A stretch of DNA of 5,119 nucleotides. It comes from Kiritimatiellales bacterium (lineage in GTDB: Bacteria; Verrucomicrobiota; Kiritimatiellia; Kiritimatiellales; Pontiellaceae). This document shows, one piece after another, positions 1 through 5,119 of this stretch. Position numbers and translations under genes: made by a program. Below the pieces are notes generated by a model, which ran no database searches, was not told the origin of the DNA, and saw nothing but the letters and a program-made list of their open reading frames with translations. Every line of letters begins with the position of its first letter. Position 1 is the first letter of the stretch. The stretch lies in contig JAUXGY010000165.1 in NCBI GenBank assembly GCA_030621805.1, positions 1 to 5,119 on the forward strand, read 5' to 3'.

Positions 1-2742
1 AAGATGGTATTCGTCGATATCGCTGTAGAGGTCTCCATCGGCGTCGAGATAACCGCCGCCGATGCCGTTGTTCGGATCGAGGCCGTTGGCGGTTTCCCAC
101 GCGTCGGGCAGTCCATCCATATCCAGATCATCGGCGGGCTGTACATAGCTGTGCAGGTATTCGGAGCCGATGATCTCGGGGGTCGTTTGCCCGGGGCGGG
201 TCCACCAGAGTGTAAGATGATCCTCGCCGCTGTTTTCCTTGAGCAGCAACTCAATATAGCACGTCTGGTTGCTGGAGAGCTCGAGCGTGACATGCTGGGC
301 ATGTTTGCTGGCGATATCGCGGTAAGCGGTCCAATGGTCGAGGGCGAGCACCTTGCTACGACCATAGGGGCTGGCCGTATCCGACAGCCAGAGCTCAGCG
401 CTGTTGTCAGCACTCAGCGAGAAGGTATAGGTGCCGGTGGTCGGCGCGGTGAGCGTTCCGCGCATCCGGAGACCGAAGAGCTCGCCGTTGTCGAGCATAC
501 TAGAAGGTTCGTATTCCGCCTGCGTGAGCCACGCGGTTTCATCGGGGATTCCCCCAAAGTTCTCGGCATAGACCAGCCGTTGAATGGTGCCGCCGGAAAT
601 TGCGTTCCAACGCTCGGCCATGAGCTGACCCGGAAGACCTCCTTCCTGCCACATGGGAATAATCGGAGAGGTGTTGTGGATATTGAGTTCATCCCCGTCG
701 GAGAGGCCATCGTGATCACTATCGGACAACGCTGGATTCATACCTGCGGTAACTTCTACACCATCTTCGATGCCATCGGCATCGGAATCGGGGTTGAGCG
801 GGTCGGTGCCGTATTGATTGATTTCAGCGCCGTCGGTAAGGCCATCGGCGTCGGAATCGGGGTTGAGCGGATCCGACGGCGTTTCATATTCAATGATGGA
901 GGCGGCGGTATGGGTGACAGCGGCATCGCTCCATTTAAAGAGCCAGGTACAGTAGGCATAGGGTTCGTTGGTGCTCAGGTAGGCGGAAGCGCCCCAGCGA
1001 GTATAGTCGAGCGCTTCGCCGGTGATCCATTCCCACTCCGTTGGATCCGATGCATTGCGGCGCGCGCCCATCCAGGGTTGCGCCGATTTAATCGGGTTCG
1101 AACCAAGGGCGGCCACCATCGTGTTGTGTTCGGCCTCGGAGGTGATTACCGACAGATAGCCACCAGCGGCTTCGGCAGCGACTTTGGCGTCGGGCCAGCT
1201 CAAGAGCTCTTCATTCAGTACATAGTTGCGATGAAGCACTTCGGCACCATCGGAGAGGCCATCCGCATCGCTGTCGGGGTTGAGCGGGTCGGTACCTAAC
1301 ATGATTTCCTGCGGTTCGCTGAGTCCGTCGCCATCGGAATCAGGCGTTGCCGGGTTGAGGCCGAGAGCCACTTCATCGCCATCGGAAAGTCCGTCGCCAT
1401 CCGAGTCGGTTAAGCGCGGGTTGGAGCCGTATTGATGGACTTCTGTGCCATCTAAGACGCCGTCGGCATCGGAATCGGGATTGAGTGGATCAAGCGGAGC
1501 ATATTCAATGAGAGAGCCCGCGGTGCGCGTCTCGCTCGCATCCGTCCATTTAAAGCGCCAGTTGCAATAGGCATACGGCTCGTTAGTGCTCATATAGAAG
1601 GAACTGCCCCAGCGGCTGTAGTCAAGCGCTTCACCAGTAATCCACTCCCACATCGTTAACTCAGATGCGTTACGACGAGCGCCCACCCACGGCTCGGCCG
1701 CTTTAATCCGGCTGGAACCCACGATAGCAACGAGTGCGTTGTGTTCGGTTTCGGAGGTGATCACCGCCAGATAGCCGCCAGCGGCTTCGGCGGCCGCTTT
1801 GGCGTCGAGCCAACTGAGCTTCTGGGTGTTAAGTTCATAATCGCGCCAGGCAATCACCTCAGCATCACTCAGGCCATCAAAGTCGGAGTCAGCGTTAAGC
1901 GGATCCGTTCCCGTCTCCATCGCCTCTACATAGTCACTTAGACCATCGGCATCGGTATCTGGATTGCTATCGAGCGTACCCAATTGAAGCTCCTGATCCG
2001 CATCGAGCCCTTCGGCATCATCATCGATGTACAAACTTGCCGCCCAAACCGTGAACGCACTCGAACCCGCCTGAGCATCAATAAGAACGCGCGTGGCCGT
2101 TGGATAGTCGGTCAGCGGAACGCAATAGCGGCGCAACACCTGCTCCTCATCATCCTGCGTGAGATCCCCAAAAAGATTAGTGGCCACGAGCGTGCCGTCA
2201 GCCGCAGCTAGATCCACATAAACCTCGCTGTTCGAGACATCCTGATACAGCAGGTCCAACATGAGGTTGTGGGTCAGCTGTGTGCGATCAAGATCGATGT
2301 AGAGCGTGCCCTGCGTCTGTTCTGCAACGATCCAGCACTCGCCGTTGGACCATGCCCCGCCACTCTTGCCCGCACCCAGCCACCAGTCCGGGCCGGTGTA
2401 GGTGTATTCATCGCCAGTCGTAAAATCGGGATTGCCCCACAAGATGACTGCCCGGCTCAGCGGGTTAGCGTCTGCATCATCCATAAAGCCATCCGCATCC
2501 GTATCGCCTACCCAGGGATCGGTCCAGAGCAGGGACTCTGTTACATTGGTCAGCGCGTCCGAATCAAAATTTTGCAACGCGTCAGTGGCATTGGTGGGGT
2601 TGAGCTGGAAAAAATTCTCATACAGATCACTCATGCCATCATTATCCGTATCGACCGCAAAGGCGAAACCGATGCCCGCAACCAGGGCGATGATAAATGT
2701 GGACTGGAAGAACTTTGTTTTAAGCAGGGCGATCTTTGACAT
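1..2742 (-). CDS. Secreted multidomain calcium-binding protein (TSP3-like loops, two C-type-lectin-like domains, PA14), 3' end outside window
   Basis: Reading from ATG at 2742, 914 codons run to the window edge without a stop, so the C-terminus and any anchor or sorting signal are not visible. Residues 1-29 form a signal peptide (basic start, hydrophobic core, cleavage likely after AFA at 29). Calcium loops of the DxDxDGxxD type follow at 31-39 and 80-88, then an unassigned beta-rich domain (about 99-245), loops at 262-270 and 285-293, lectin-like domain 1 (about 297-414), loops at 423, 446, 468 and 490, lectin-like domain 2 (about 503-619), loops at 629, 652 and 674, a PA14 domain (about 702-866), and loops at 872 and 900. 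The family context suggests an extracellular carbohydrate-binding or adhesive protein. No catalytic domain is visible, though one could lie downstream. An in-frame ATG at 2787 lacks a ribosome binding site and would bury the signal peptide, so 2742 is preferred. Domain assignments are by eye. Confidence 0.9.
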   Translation of the reverse strand, partial: MSKIALLKTKFFQSTFIIALVAGIGFAFAVDTDNDGMSDLYENFFQLNPTNATDALQNFDSDALTNVTESLLWTDPWVGDTDADGFMDDADANPLSRAVILWGNPDFTTGDEYTYTGPDWWLGAGKSGGAWSNGECWIVAEQTQGTLYIDLDRTQLTHNLMLDLLYQDVSNSEVYVDLAAADGTLVATNLFGDLTQDDEEQVLRRYCVPLTDYPTATRVLIDAQAGSSAFTVWAASLYIDDDAEGLDADQELQLGTLDSNPDTDADGLSDYVEAMETGTDPLNADSDFDGLSDAEVIAWRDYELNTQKLSWLDAKAAAEAAGGYLAVITSETEHNALVAIVGSSRIKAAEPWVGARRNASELTMWEWITGEALDYSRWGSSFYMSTNEPYAYCNWRFKWTDASETRTAGSLIEYAPLDPLNPDSDADGVLDGTEVHQYGSNPRLTDSDGDGLSDGDEVALGLNPATPDSDGDGLSEPQEIMLGTDPLNPDSDADGLSDGAEVLHRNYVLNEELLSWPDAKVAAEAAGGYLSVITSEAEHNTMVAALGSNPIKSAQPWMGARRNASDPTEWEWITGEALDYTRWGASAYLSTNEPYAYCTWLFKWSDAAVTHTAASIIEYETPSDPLNPDSDADGLTDGAEINQYGTDPLNPDSDADGIEDGVEVTAGMNPALSDSDHDGLSDGDELNIHNTSPIIPMWQEGGLPGQLMAERWNAISGGTIQRLVYAENFGGIPDETAWLTQAEYEPSSMLDNGELFGLRMRGTLTAPTTGTYTFSLSADNSAELWLSDTASPYGRSKVLALDHWTAYRDIASKHAQHVTLELSSNQTCYIELLLKENSGEDHLTLWWTRPGQTTPEIIGSEYLHSYVQPADDLDMDGLPDAWETANGLDPNNGIGGGYLDADGDLYSDIDEYHL
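145..639 (-). other. PA14 domain region of the surface protein (residues 702-866)
   Basis: Residues 702-866 match the PA14 beta-barrel pattern: a GLPGQLMAERWN opening, FGLRMRGTLTAPTTGTYTF at about 756-774, then SADNSAELWLSD (777-788), and a closing CYIELLLKENSGEDHLTLWW stretch (828-847) before the final strand. This variant resembles PA14 domains in secreted proteins of planctomycetes and relatives, where PA14 is usually a carbohydrate-binding or adhesive module. The two adjacent aspartates (DD) that bind calcium in many PA14 domains are replaced here by DN, so ligand binding is uncertain. Confidence 0.8.
640..885 (-). repeat. Calcium-loop linker between lectin-like domain 2 and PA14 (three TSP3-like motifs)
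   Basis: Residues 620-701 hold DSDADGLTD (629), DSDADGIED (652) and DSDHDGLSD (674), with two near-identical DPLNPDSDADG units 23 residues apart. At DNA level the unit is a direct repeat (compare 777-814 with 846-875). The repeat and strong codon preference make this part prone to spurious open frames on the other strand and to slippage. Confidence 0.85.
886..1227 (-). repeat. C-type-lectin-like domain, copy 2 (residues 506-619 of the surface protein)
   Basis: This is the second copy of the module, with the same landmarks: SWPDAKVAAEAAGGYLSVIT, WMGARRN, WEWITGE, STNEPYAYC, KWSD and IIEY. Again there is one cysteine (C598), at the position equivalent to C393. The DNA is also visibly similar to copy 1, for example around 1138-1199 against 1753-1814, which supports duplication within the gene rather than convergence. 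Differences are scattered and mostly conservative, so both copies look maintained. Confidence 0.85.
1228..1500 (-). repeat. Calcium-loop linker between the two lectin-like domains (four TSP3-like motifs)
   Basis: Residues 415-505 hold four thrombospondin type 3-like motifs at 423-431, 446-454, 468-476 and 490-498 (DSDADGVLD, DSDGDGLSD, DSDGDGLSE, DSDADGLSD), spaced 22 to 23 residues. The unit DPLNPDSDADG occurs at both ends of the block. Such aspartate-rich loops normally bind calcium and stiffen the link between domains; here they would set the spacing between the two lectin-like modules. Confidence 0.85.
1501..1842 (-). repeat. C-type-lectin-like domain, copy 1 (residues 301-414 of the surface protein)
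   Basis: The translated segment shows the C-type-lectin-like pattern: SWLDAKAAAEAAGGYLAVIT, then SETEHN, WVGARRN, the WEWITGE core, a W-x6-to-8-NEP stretch, KWTD and a final LIEY. It aligns without gaps to copy 2 (886-1227) at 81 of 114 residues by hand count. It has a single cysteine (C393), so the two disulfides of canonical lectins cannot form, and the EPN-type ligand motif reads NEPY. Fold recognition is confident; sugar or calcium binding at the canonical site is uncertain. Confidence 0.85.
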
Positions 2743-2748
2743 ATAACT

Positions 2749-2754
2749 TCTCCT
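2749..2754 (-). promoter_or_regulatory. Ribosome binding site of the surface-protein gene
   Basis: On the minus strand AGGAGA ends 6 bases before the ATG at 2742 (bases 2743-2748 lie between), a good Shine-Dalgarno site. It decides between this start and the in-frame ATG at 2787, which has no purine-rich site ahead of it. Confidence 0.85.
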
Positions 2755-2859
2755 GTTTAGGTTTCCCTCCAACTCGCCACTCACCATAAGTTGCGATAGT
2801 TTTTGGTGTTATTTATCCGGTGACACTATTCGAACCGGCCAGAAGCGTCTATGCACCTA

Positions 2860-2889
2860 CGTATAATAATAATGGCAGAGTTTGTACAA
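2860..2889 (-). promoter_or_regulatory. Possible promoter for the surface-protein gene
   Basis: On the minus strand TTGTAC (2889-2884) and TATACG (2865-2860) are 18 bases apart, a weak sigma70-like pair, with overlapping TATTAT alternatives just upstream. Transcription would begin near 2853 and give a leader of about 110 bases. The -35-like hexamer sits in the palindrome 2881-2890. The region is AT-rich, so chance matches are likely. Confidence 0.3.
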
Positions 2890-2909
2890 AACTTCCTTGT
2901 TTAGACAAG
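2881..2909. repeat. Pair of adjacent TTGT-ACAA palindromes
   Basis: TTTGTACAAA (2881-2890) is a perfect 10-base palindrome. CTTGT-TTAG-ACAAG (2896-2909) is a perfect 5-base inverted repeat with a 4-base centre. Both share TTGT/ACAA arms and their centres are 17 bases apart. The first overlaps the possible -35 of the surface-protein promoter, so a dimeric regulator could bind here. No known operator family is recognised. Confidence 0.35.
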
Positions 2910-2946
2910 ATACGAAAATACTAAACGGGGACTTTTAAGTTTATTT

Positions 2947-2961
2947 TAGTAAATATTACTA
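2947..2961. repeat. AT-rich perfect inverted repeat
   Basis: TAGTAA-ATA-TTACTA is a 6-base perfect inverted repeat with a 3-base centre, inside the most AT-rich part of the window. A 7-base direct repeat, AAGTTTA, lies on either side (2937-2943 and 2972-2978). It could be an operator or simply an easily bent, AT-rich upstream element. Short palindromes arise readily by chance in such DNA. Confidence 0.3.
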
Positions 2962-3007
2962 TAAATTATTAAAGTTTACATTATGATTGTTTTCTCACCT
3001 TTCAAGC

Positions 3008-3055
3008 CGTTGCCGCCCTCTTCGTTCTTTCTGCGGAATACAAGGCGGCCCAACG
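3008..3055. repeat. GC-rich long inverted repeat in the intergenic region
   Basis: CGTTGCCGCC (3008-3017) pairs with GGCGG-CC-CAACG (3044-3055): two 5-base helices with a 2-base bulge and a 26-base loop. A competing pairing exists between CTGCG (3031-3035) and CGCAG (3063-3067). There is no T-run after either, so it is not an intrinsic terminator. It could fold in a transcript, but no evidence of transcription is visible. Confidence 0.25.
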
Positions 3056-3139
3056 CCCCGTTCGCAGGGTTCATATAAGCTATTCACACCTGTATGTTGG
3101 CGCGCGTTTAGTAGTAAAACTGGTCATTTTCATAAAAAA

Positions 3140-3155
3140 CCACAATATGTTGTGG
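3140..3155. promoter_or_regulatory. NrdR box upstream of nrdD
   Basis: CCACAA-TATG-TTGTGG is a 16-base palindrome with perfect 6-base arms, extended by one more matching pair (A3139/T3156). It fits the published NrdR-box consensus acaCwAtATaTwGtgt at 13 of 16 positions. It ends 7 bases before the likely -35 of nrdD and 95 bases before the start codon. NrdR is the ATP/dATP-sensing repressor of ribonucleotide reductase genes, so its presence exactly here supports both the site and the gene call. NrdR sites usually come in pairs; no second good copy is seen at about 31 bases on either side. Confidence 0.8.
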
Positions 3156-3162
3156 TAATCCC

Positions 3163-3192
3163 TTGACGAAGGAGGCTGGGGTTGCCTATCTT
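3163..3192 (+). promoter_or_regulatory. Likely nrdD promoter
   Basis: TTGACG (3163-3168) and TATCTT (3187-3192) are 18 bases apart, a fair sigma70-like pair. Transcription would start near 3199, leaving a leader of about 52 bases. The NrdR-type palindrome ends 7 bases upstream of the -35, a position compatible with repression. An alternative promoter overlapping the palindrome itself cannot be excluded. Confidence 0.45.
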
Positions 3193-3198
3193 CTTCCT

Positions 3199-3213
3199 CG
3201 ACCAAAATGGTCG
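3199..3213. repeat. Perfect 15-base hairpin at the start of the nrdD leader
   Basis: CGACCA-AAA-TGGTCG is a 6-base perfect inverted repeat with a 3-base loop; a T/G wobble (3198/3214) could extend it in RNA. It lies right at the predicted transcription start and 25 bases ahead of the ribosome binding site. It may be a 5' stabilising hairpin in the mRNA or a second operator. It is not a terminator, since no T-run follows directly. Confidence 0.5.
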
Positions 3214-3238
3214 GATGAGCCAATTTTATTCATAACGA

Positions 3239-3244
3239 AGGGGG
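3239..3244 (+). promoter_or_regulatory. Ribosome binding site of nrdD
   Basis: AGGGGG lies 6 bases before ATG 3251, within a purine run (3238-3249). Spacing favours 3251 over the in-frame ATG at 3272. An in-frame TAA at 3233-3235 closes the frame just upstream, so the start must be 3251 or later. Confidence 0.7.
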
Positions 3245-3250
3245 AAGGAT

Positions 3251-5119
3251 ATGTCTGGGGAAAGTGGGCGGATGAATGCCGCATTTGATGGGTTCAAAAA
3301 ACGTTCAGGACTCGTTGTTCCGTTCAGTTGGCAGAAAATCGAATTAGCGATCGACCGGGCAATTGACGAGGTCTCGCGCAAGCATTCCGTCGCCAAGAAC
3401 GAGGGTCTTGCCTCCAAGGTGGCGGGTCAGGTTCTCCAGCAACTCTCCAACCCGCAAAGCGAGTTTTTTGTCCGCCCCGATGAAAACGGCAAACGCACCC
3501 CGCAGATTGAAGATGTGCAGGATCTGGTTGAAATCCTGCTGGCTGAAAACGGTGAAACCCTTACCGTAGCCGCCTACAAGCGCTACCGCAAACAGCGAGA
3601 AATGGCCCGCCGTAATATCCGCGTCCGAGGAGATAATACCCCCGGCAAAATGGATGTAACCGACGCTAGTCTGCTGCTTGTTGAATCCTCCTCCAACAAT
3701 GTCAACCTCCCGTGGGATCGTAACCGTATCGTCAAGCAGATCATCGACAAGACCGACCTCTCCGTCGAGTTGGCCATCAACGTAGCCAAGAGCGTCGAAA
3801 ACCGGATCATCGCCAGCGACATGACCATCATCAACACCCCGCTCATTCGCGAACTGGTCAACAATGAACTAATGGAGCGCGGCTTCTCCCACCAGTTGCG
3901 CGACCTCTCGCTGTACCGCATCTCGAAGGATTTTCTTGAAAGTCTGATGTTCACCAAGTCGACTGAAAACTCGAACATCGTGAACAACAACCCCGAGGCG
4001 GTCAACATGGGGATTGCCGAGCTCGTCCTCAAGCAGTGGGCGCTCGACACGATCTTTAGCCCGGAAGTAAAGCGCGCACACGACACTGGAGCAGTCCATG
4101 TGCATGACCTCGGCTATCCGACCCGCGTCTACTGCTCTTCGCACTCGATCGAGTATGTCAAGAAATACGGACTGACCGGCCTCATCAACCTCAACACTGA
4201 GTCGAAGCCCGCGCGTTCGGCCTCGGTGCTGACCGGCCACCTCAACACCTTCCTCGCCTCAATGCAGGCCAACTATGCCGGTGCTCTCGGTATCGCCTAT
4301 ATCAATATTCTCTACGCCCCGCTCCTCGTGGGCATGGATGCAAAGGAGCTTAAGCAGGTTGCACAGGAACTGATCTTTAACGGATCCCAAAATGCGTTCT
4401 CACGCGGAGGGCAGACGCTGTTCCTCGACTTTAACATCCATACCGGCGTCCCGAGCTATCTCAAGAAGGTTCCGGCGATCGGCCCGGGCGGCCACTACCA
4501 GTTGCGCCTCAAGGATGCAAGTATCGTGGAACTCGAAGAAATACTGCGCGACGAGCTCGACGGAAGCGGATACCGCATGATGGATCTTTACTACAACGAT
4601 CCCACCGAGGGGAAACGCCTCGTCCTGCGCGAGCTTCCCGACGAAGCCGAAGGCATGATCTTTGATCCCGCGACCACCACCAACCTTGAAGAGCGCGGCG
4701 AAAGCATTGTGACATACAATGACTACACGCAGGAATCGCAGGACTTCTGCCGCGCCCTGCTTCAGGTCTTTGGCGAGGGCGATGCCAACGGGCGCATCTT
4801 CGAATTCCCGAAGTGCGACTTTCATGTGTCGGATGAAACCTTCGAGGATCCCTCGCAGTTTGCGATCTATCAGGAGGCCTGCGAGCTCGCCAGCAAGAAC
4901 GGTTCGACCTACTTCATCTTCGATCGCGACGAGGTGACCCTCTCCGCCTGTTGCCGCTTGCGCACGACGATCTCCGACAACCGGATGCTCCAGCACCCCG
5001 AGTGCATGCGCTTCTGCGGGTTCCAGAACGTCACCATCAATATTCCACAGGCCTCGTACCGCGCGGCCCGCACGGGCGGTGATATCCTTAAAAACTTCTA
5101 TAACGAACTCGACCGCACC
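3251..5119 (+). CDS. nrdD: Anaerobic (class III) ribonucleoside-triphosphate reductase large subunit NrdD, 3' end outside window
   Basis: NrdD reduces ribonucleoside triphosphates to deoxyribonucleotides without oxygen, using a glycyl radical installed by the radical-SAM activase NrdG. The 623 visible residues begin with an ATP-cone (about 14-117: FKKRSG, FSWQKIELAI, VQDLVEILL, AYKRYRKQRE), the allosteric nucleotide sensor. A second ATP-cone-like segment follows (about 153-232: WDRNRIVKQIIDKT, SVELAINVAKSVE, LIRELVNNELMERG). The catalytic part starts near 240 and shows VHVHDLGYPTRVYC (282-295), NGSQNAFSRGG (377-387), FEFPKCDFHV (517-526), SACCRLR (565-571), with the likely thiyl-radical cysteine at 567 or 568, and NVTINIP (593-599). 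C295 may be the second active-site cysteine. The frame is intact to the window edge; the C-terminal zinc site and glycyl-radical motif lie outside. It is transcribed alone from its own leader, probably under NrdR. A related glycyl-radical enzyme such as pyruvate formate-lyase is excluded by the ATP-cones and the CCRLR motif. Confidence 0.95.
   Translation, partial: MSGESGRMNAAFDGFKKRSGLVVPFSWQKIELAIDRAIDEVSRKHSVAKNEGLASKVAGQVLQQLSNPQSEFFVRPDENGKRTPQIEDVQDLVEILLAENGETLTVAAYKRYRKQREMARRNIRVRGDNTPGKMDVTDASLLLVESSSNNVNLPWDRNRIVKQIIDKTDLSVELAINVAKSVENRIIASDMTIINTPLIRELVNNELMERGFSHQLRDLSLYRISKDFLESLMFTKSTENSNIVNNNPEAVNMGIAELVLKQWALDTIFSPEVKRAHDTGAVHVHDLGYPTRVYCSSHSIEYVKKYGLTGLINLNTESKPARSASVLTGHLNTFLASMQANYAGALGIAYINILYAPLLVGMDAKELKQVAQELIFNGSQNAFSRGGQTLFLDFNIHTGVPSYLKKVPAIGPGGHYQLRLKDASIVELEEILRDELDGSGYRMMDLYYNDPTEGKRLVLRELPDEAEGMIFDPATTTNLEERGESIVTYNDYTQESQDFCRALLQVFGEGDANGRIFEFPKCDFHVSDETFEDPSQFAIYQEACELASKNGSTYFIFDRDEVTLSACCRLRTTISDNRMLQHPECMRFCGFQNVTINIPQASYRAARTGGDILKNFYNELDRT

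Larger units (their letters stand above)
2743..3250. other. Divergent intergenic region, no convincing gene
   Basis: This 508-base stretch separates two divergently transcribed genes, so it should contain both promoters and no terminators. Composition changes sharply along it: 2941-2990 has only 6 G or C in 50 bases, while 3001-3060 has 37 in 60. I see several short inverted repeats, an NrdR-type palindrome and leader elements, listed separately. No tRNA or recognisable structured RNA family was seen. The only small frame with an ATG that I noticed (2983-3078, 31 codons) has no ribosome binding site. Confidence 0.75.

Noticed and set aside
4..1299. A 431-codon open frame on the plus strand, antisense to the surface-protein gene
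   Set aside because: It mirrors the calcium-loop and lectin codons: the biased, repetitive GAT/GCC/TCC codons of the true gene leave few stops on the opposite strand. The translation is a low-complexity Ile/Val/Gly series without any domain, while the minus frame shows a signal peptide and three domain families.
2269..2746. Overlapping plus-strand frames (2269-2739 and 2402-2746) opposite the 5' end of the surface-protein gene
   Set aside because: They overlap each other and lie antisense to the signal peptide and N-terminal domain. Their translations show no recognisable domain or start signal.
2785..2787. Upstream in-frame ATG for the surface-protein gene
   Set aside because: No Shine-Dalgarno site precedes it, and starting there would add 15 polar residues before the signal peptide. 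The ATG at 2742 has a good site at proper spacing.
2983..3078. A 31-codon plus-strand frame in the intergenic region
   Set aside because: It has no ribosome binding site and a proline-rich, featureless translation, and it crosses the composition boundary and inverted repeat there.
3199..3213. Intrinsic terminator
   Set aside because: The hairpin is only 6 base pairs, is not followed by a T-run on either strand, and lies between divergent genes where no transcript should end.
4400..4996. A 198-codon frame on the minus strand inside nrdD
   Set aside because: It lies wholly within the well-supported NrdD reading frame, which carries family motifs along its length. The same holds for the minus frames at 3583-4086 and 3869-4240.
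1..5119. CRISPR array, insertion sequence, tRNA or rRNA
   Set aside because: The repeats are in-frame protein repeats or short palindromes. No transposase, terminal inverted repeats, spacer pattern or tRNA-like fold was seen.

Overview
The window holds two divergent protein genes, both cut by the window edges, separated by a 508-base intergenic region (2743-3250). The minus-strand gene (2742 down to base 1) encodes a large secreted, calcium-binding, multidomain surface protein. The plus-strand gene (3251 to the end) encodes the large subunit of the anaerobic, class III ribonucleotide reductase, NrdD.

Organism: a GC-moderate bacterium. Long secreted proteins that mix thrombospondin type 3-like calcium loops, C-type-lectin-like domains and a PA14 domain with the 'SADNSAELWLSD' style of core are typical of the Planctomycetota-Verrucomicrobiota-Chlamydiota group. 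Together with an oxygen-sensitive class III reductase this suggests an anaerobic or facultative member such as Kiritimatiellota, Lentisphaerota or Verrucomicrobiota. This is inference from protein style only; no marker gene is present.

Layout. 1-2742 (minus): 914 in-window codons without a stop. In order they encode a signal peptide, two calcium loops, an unassigned beta-rich domain, calcium loops, lectin-like domain 1, calcium loops, lectin-like domain 2, calcium loops, a PA14 domain and further calcium loops; the C-terminus is outside the window. The two lectin-like modules are a tandem duplication, 81 of 114 residues identical by hand count. 2743-3250: no convincing gene. It holds a leader and possible promoter for the surface protein, a very AT-rich stretch with short palindromes, a GC-rich block with a long inverted repeat, a strong NrdR-box-like palindrome (3140-3155), a plausible nrdD promoter and a perfect 15-base hairpin in the nrdD leader. 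3251-5119 (plus): nrdD with two tandem ATP-cone-type domains followed by most of the catalytic barrel; the glycyl-radical end and any nrdG are beyond the edge.

The two genes have no evident functional link. The best supported regulatory inference is NrdR control of nrdD. I did not find a wholly new system. The points most worth a second look are the lectin-domain duplication with degenerate ligand and disulfide residues, the unassigned N-terminal domain, and the unusual signal density in the intergenic region.
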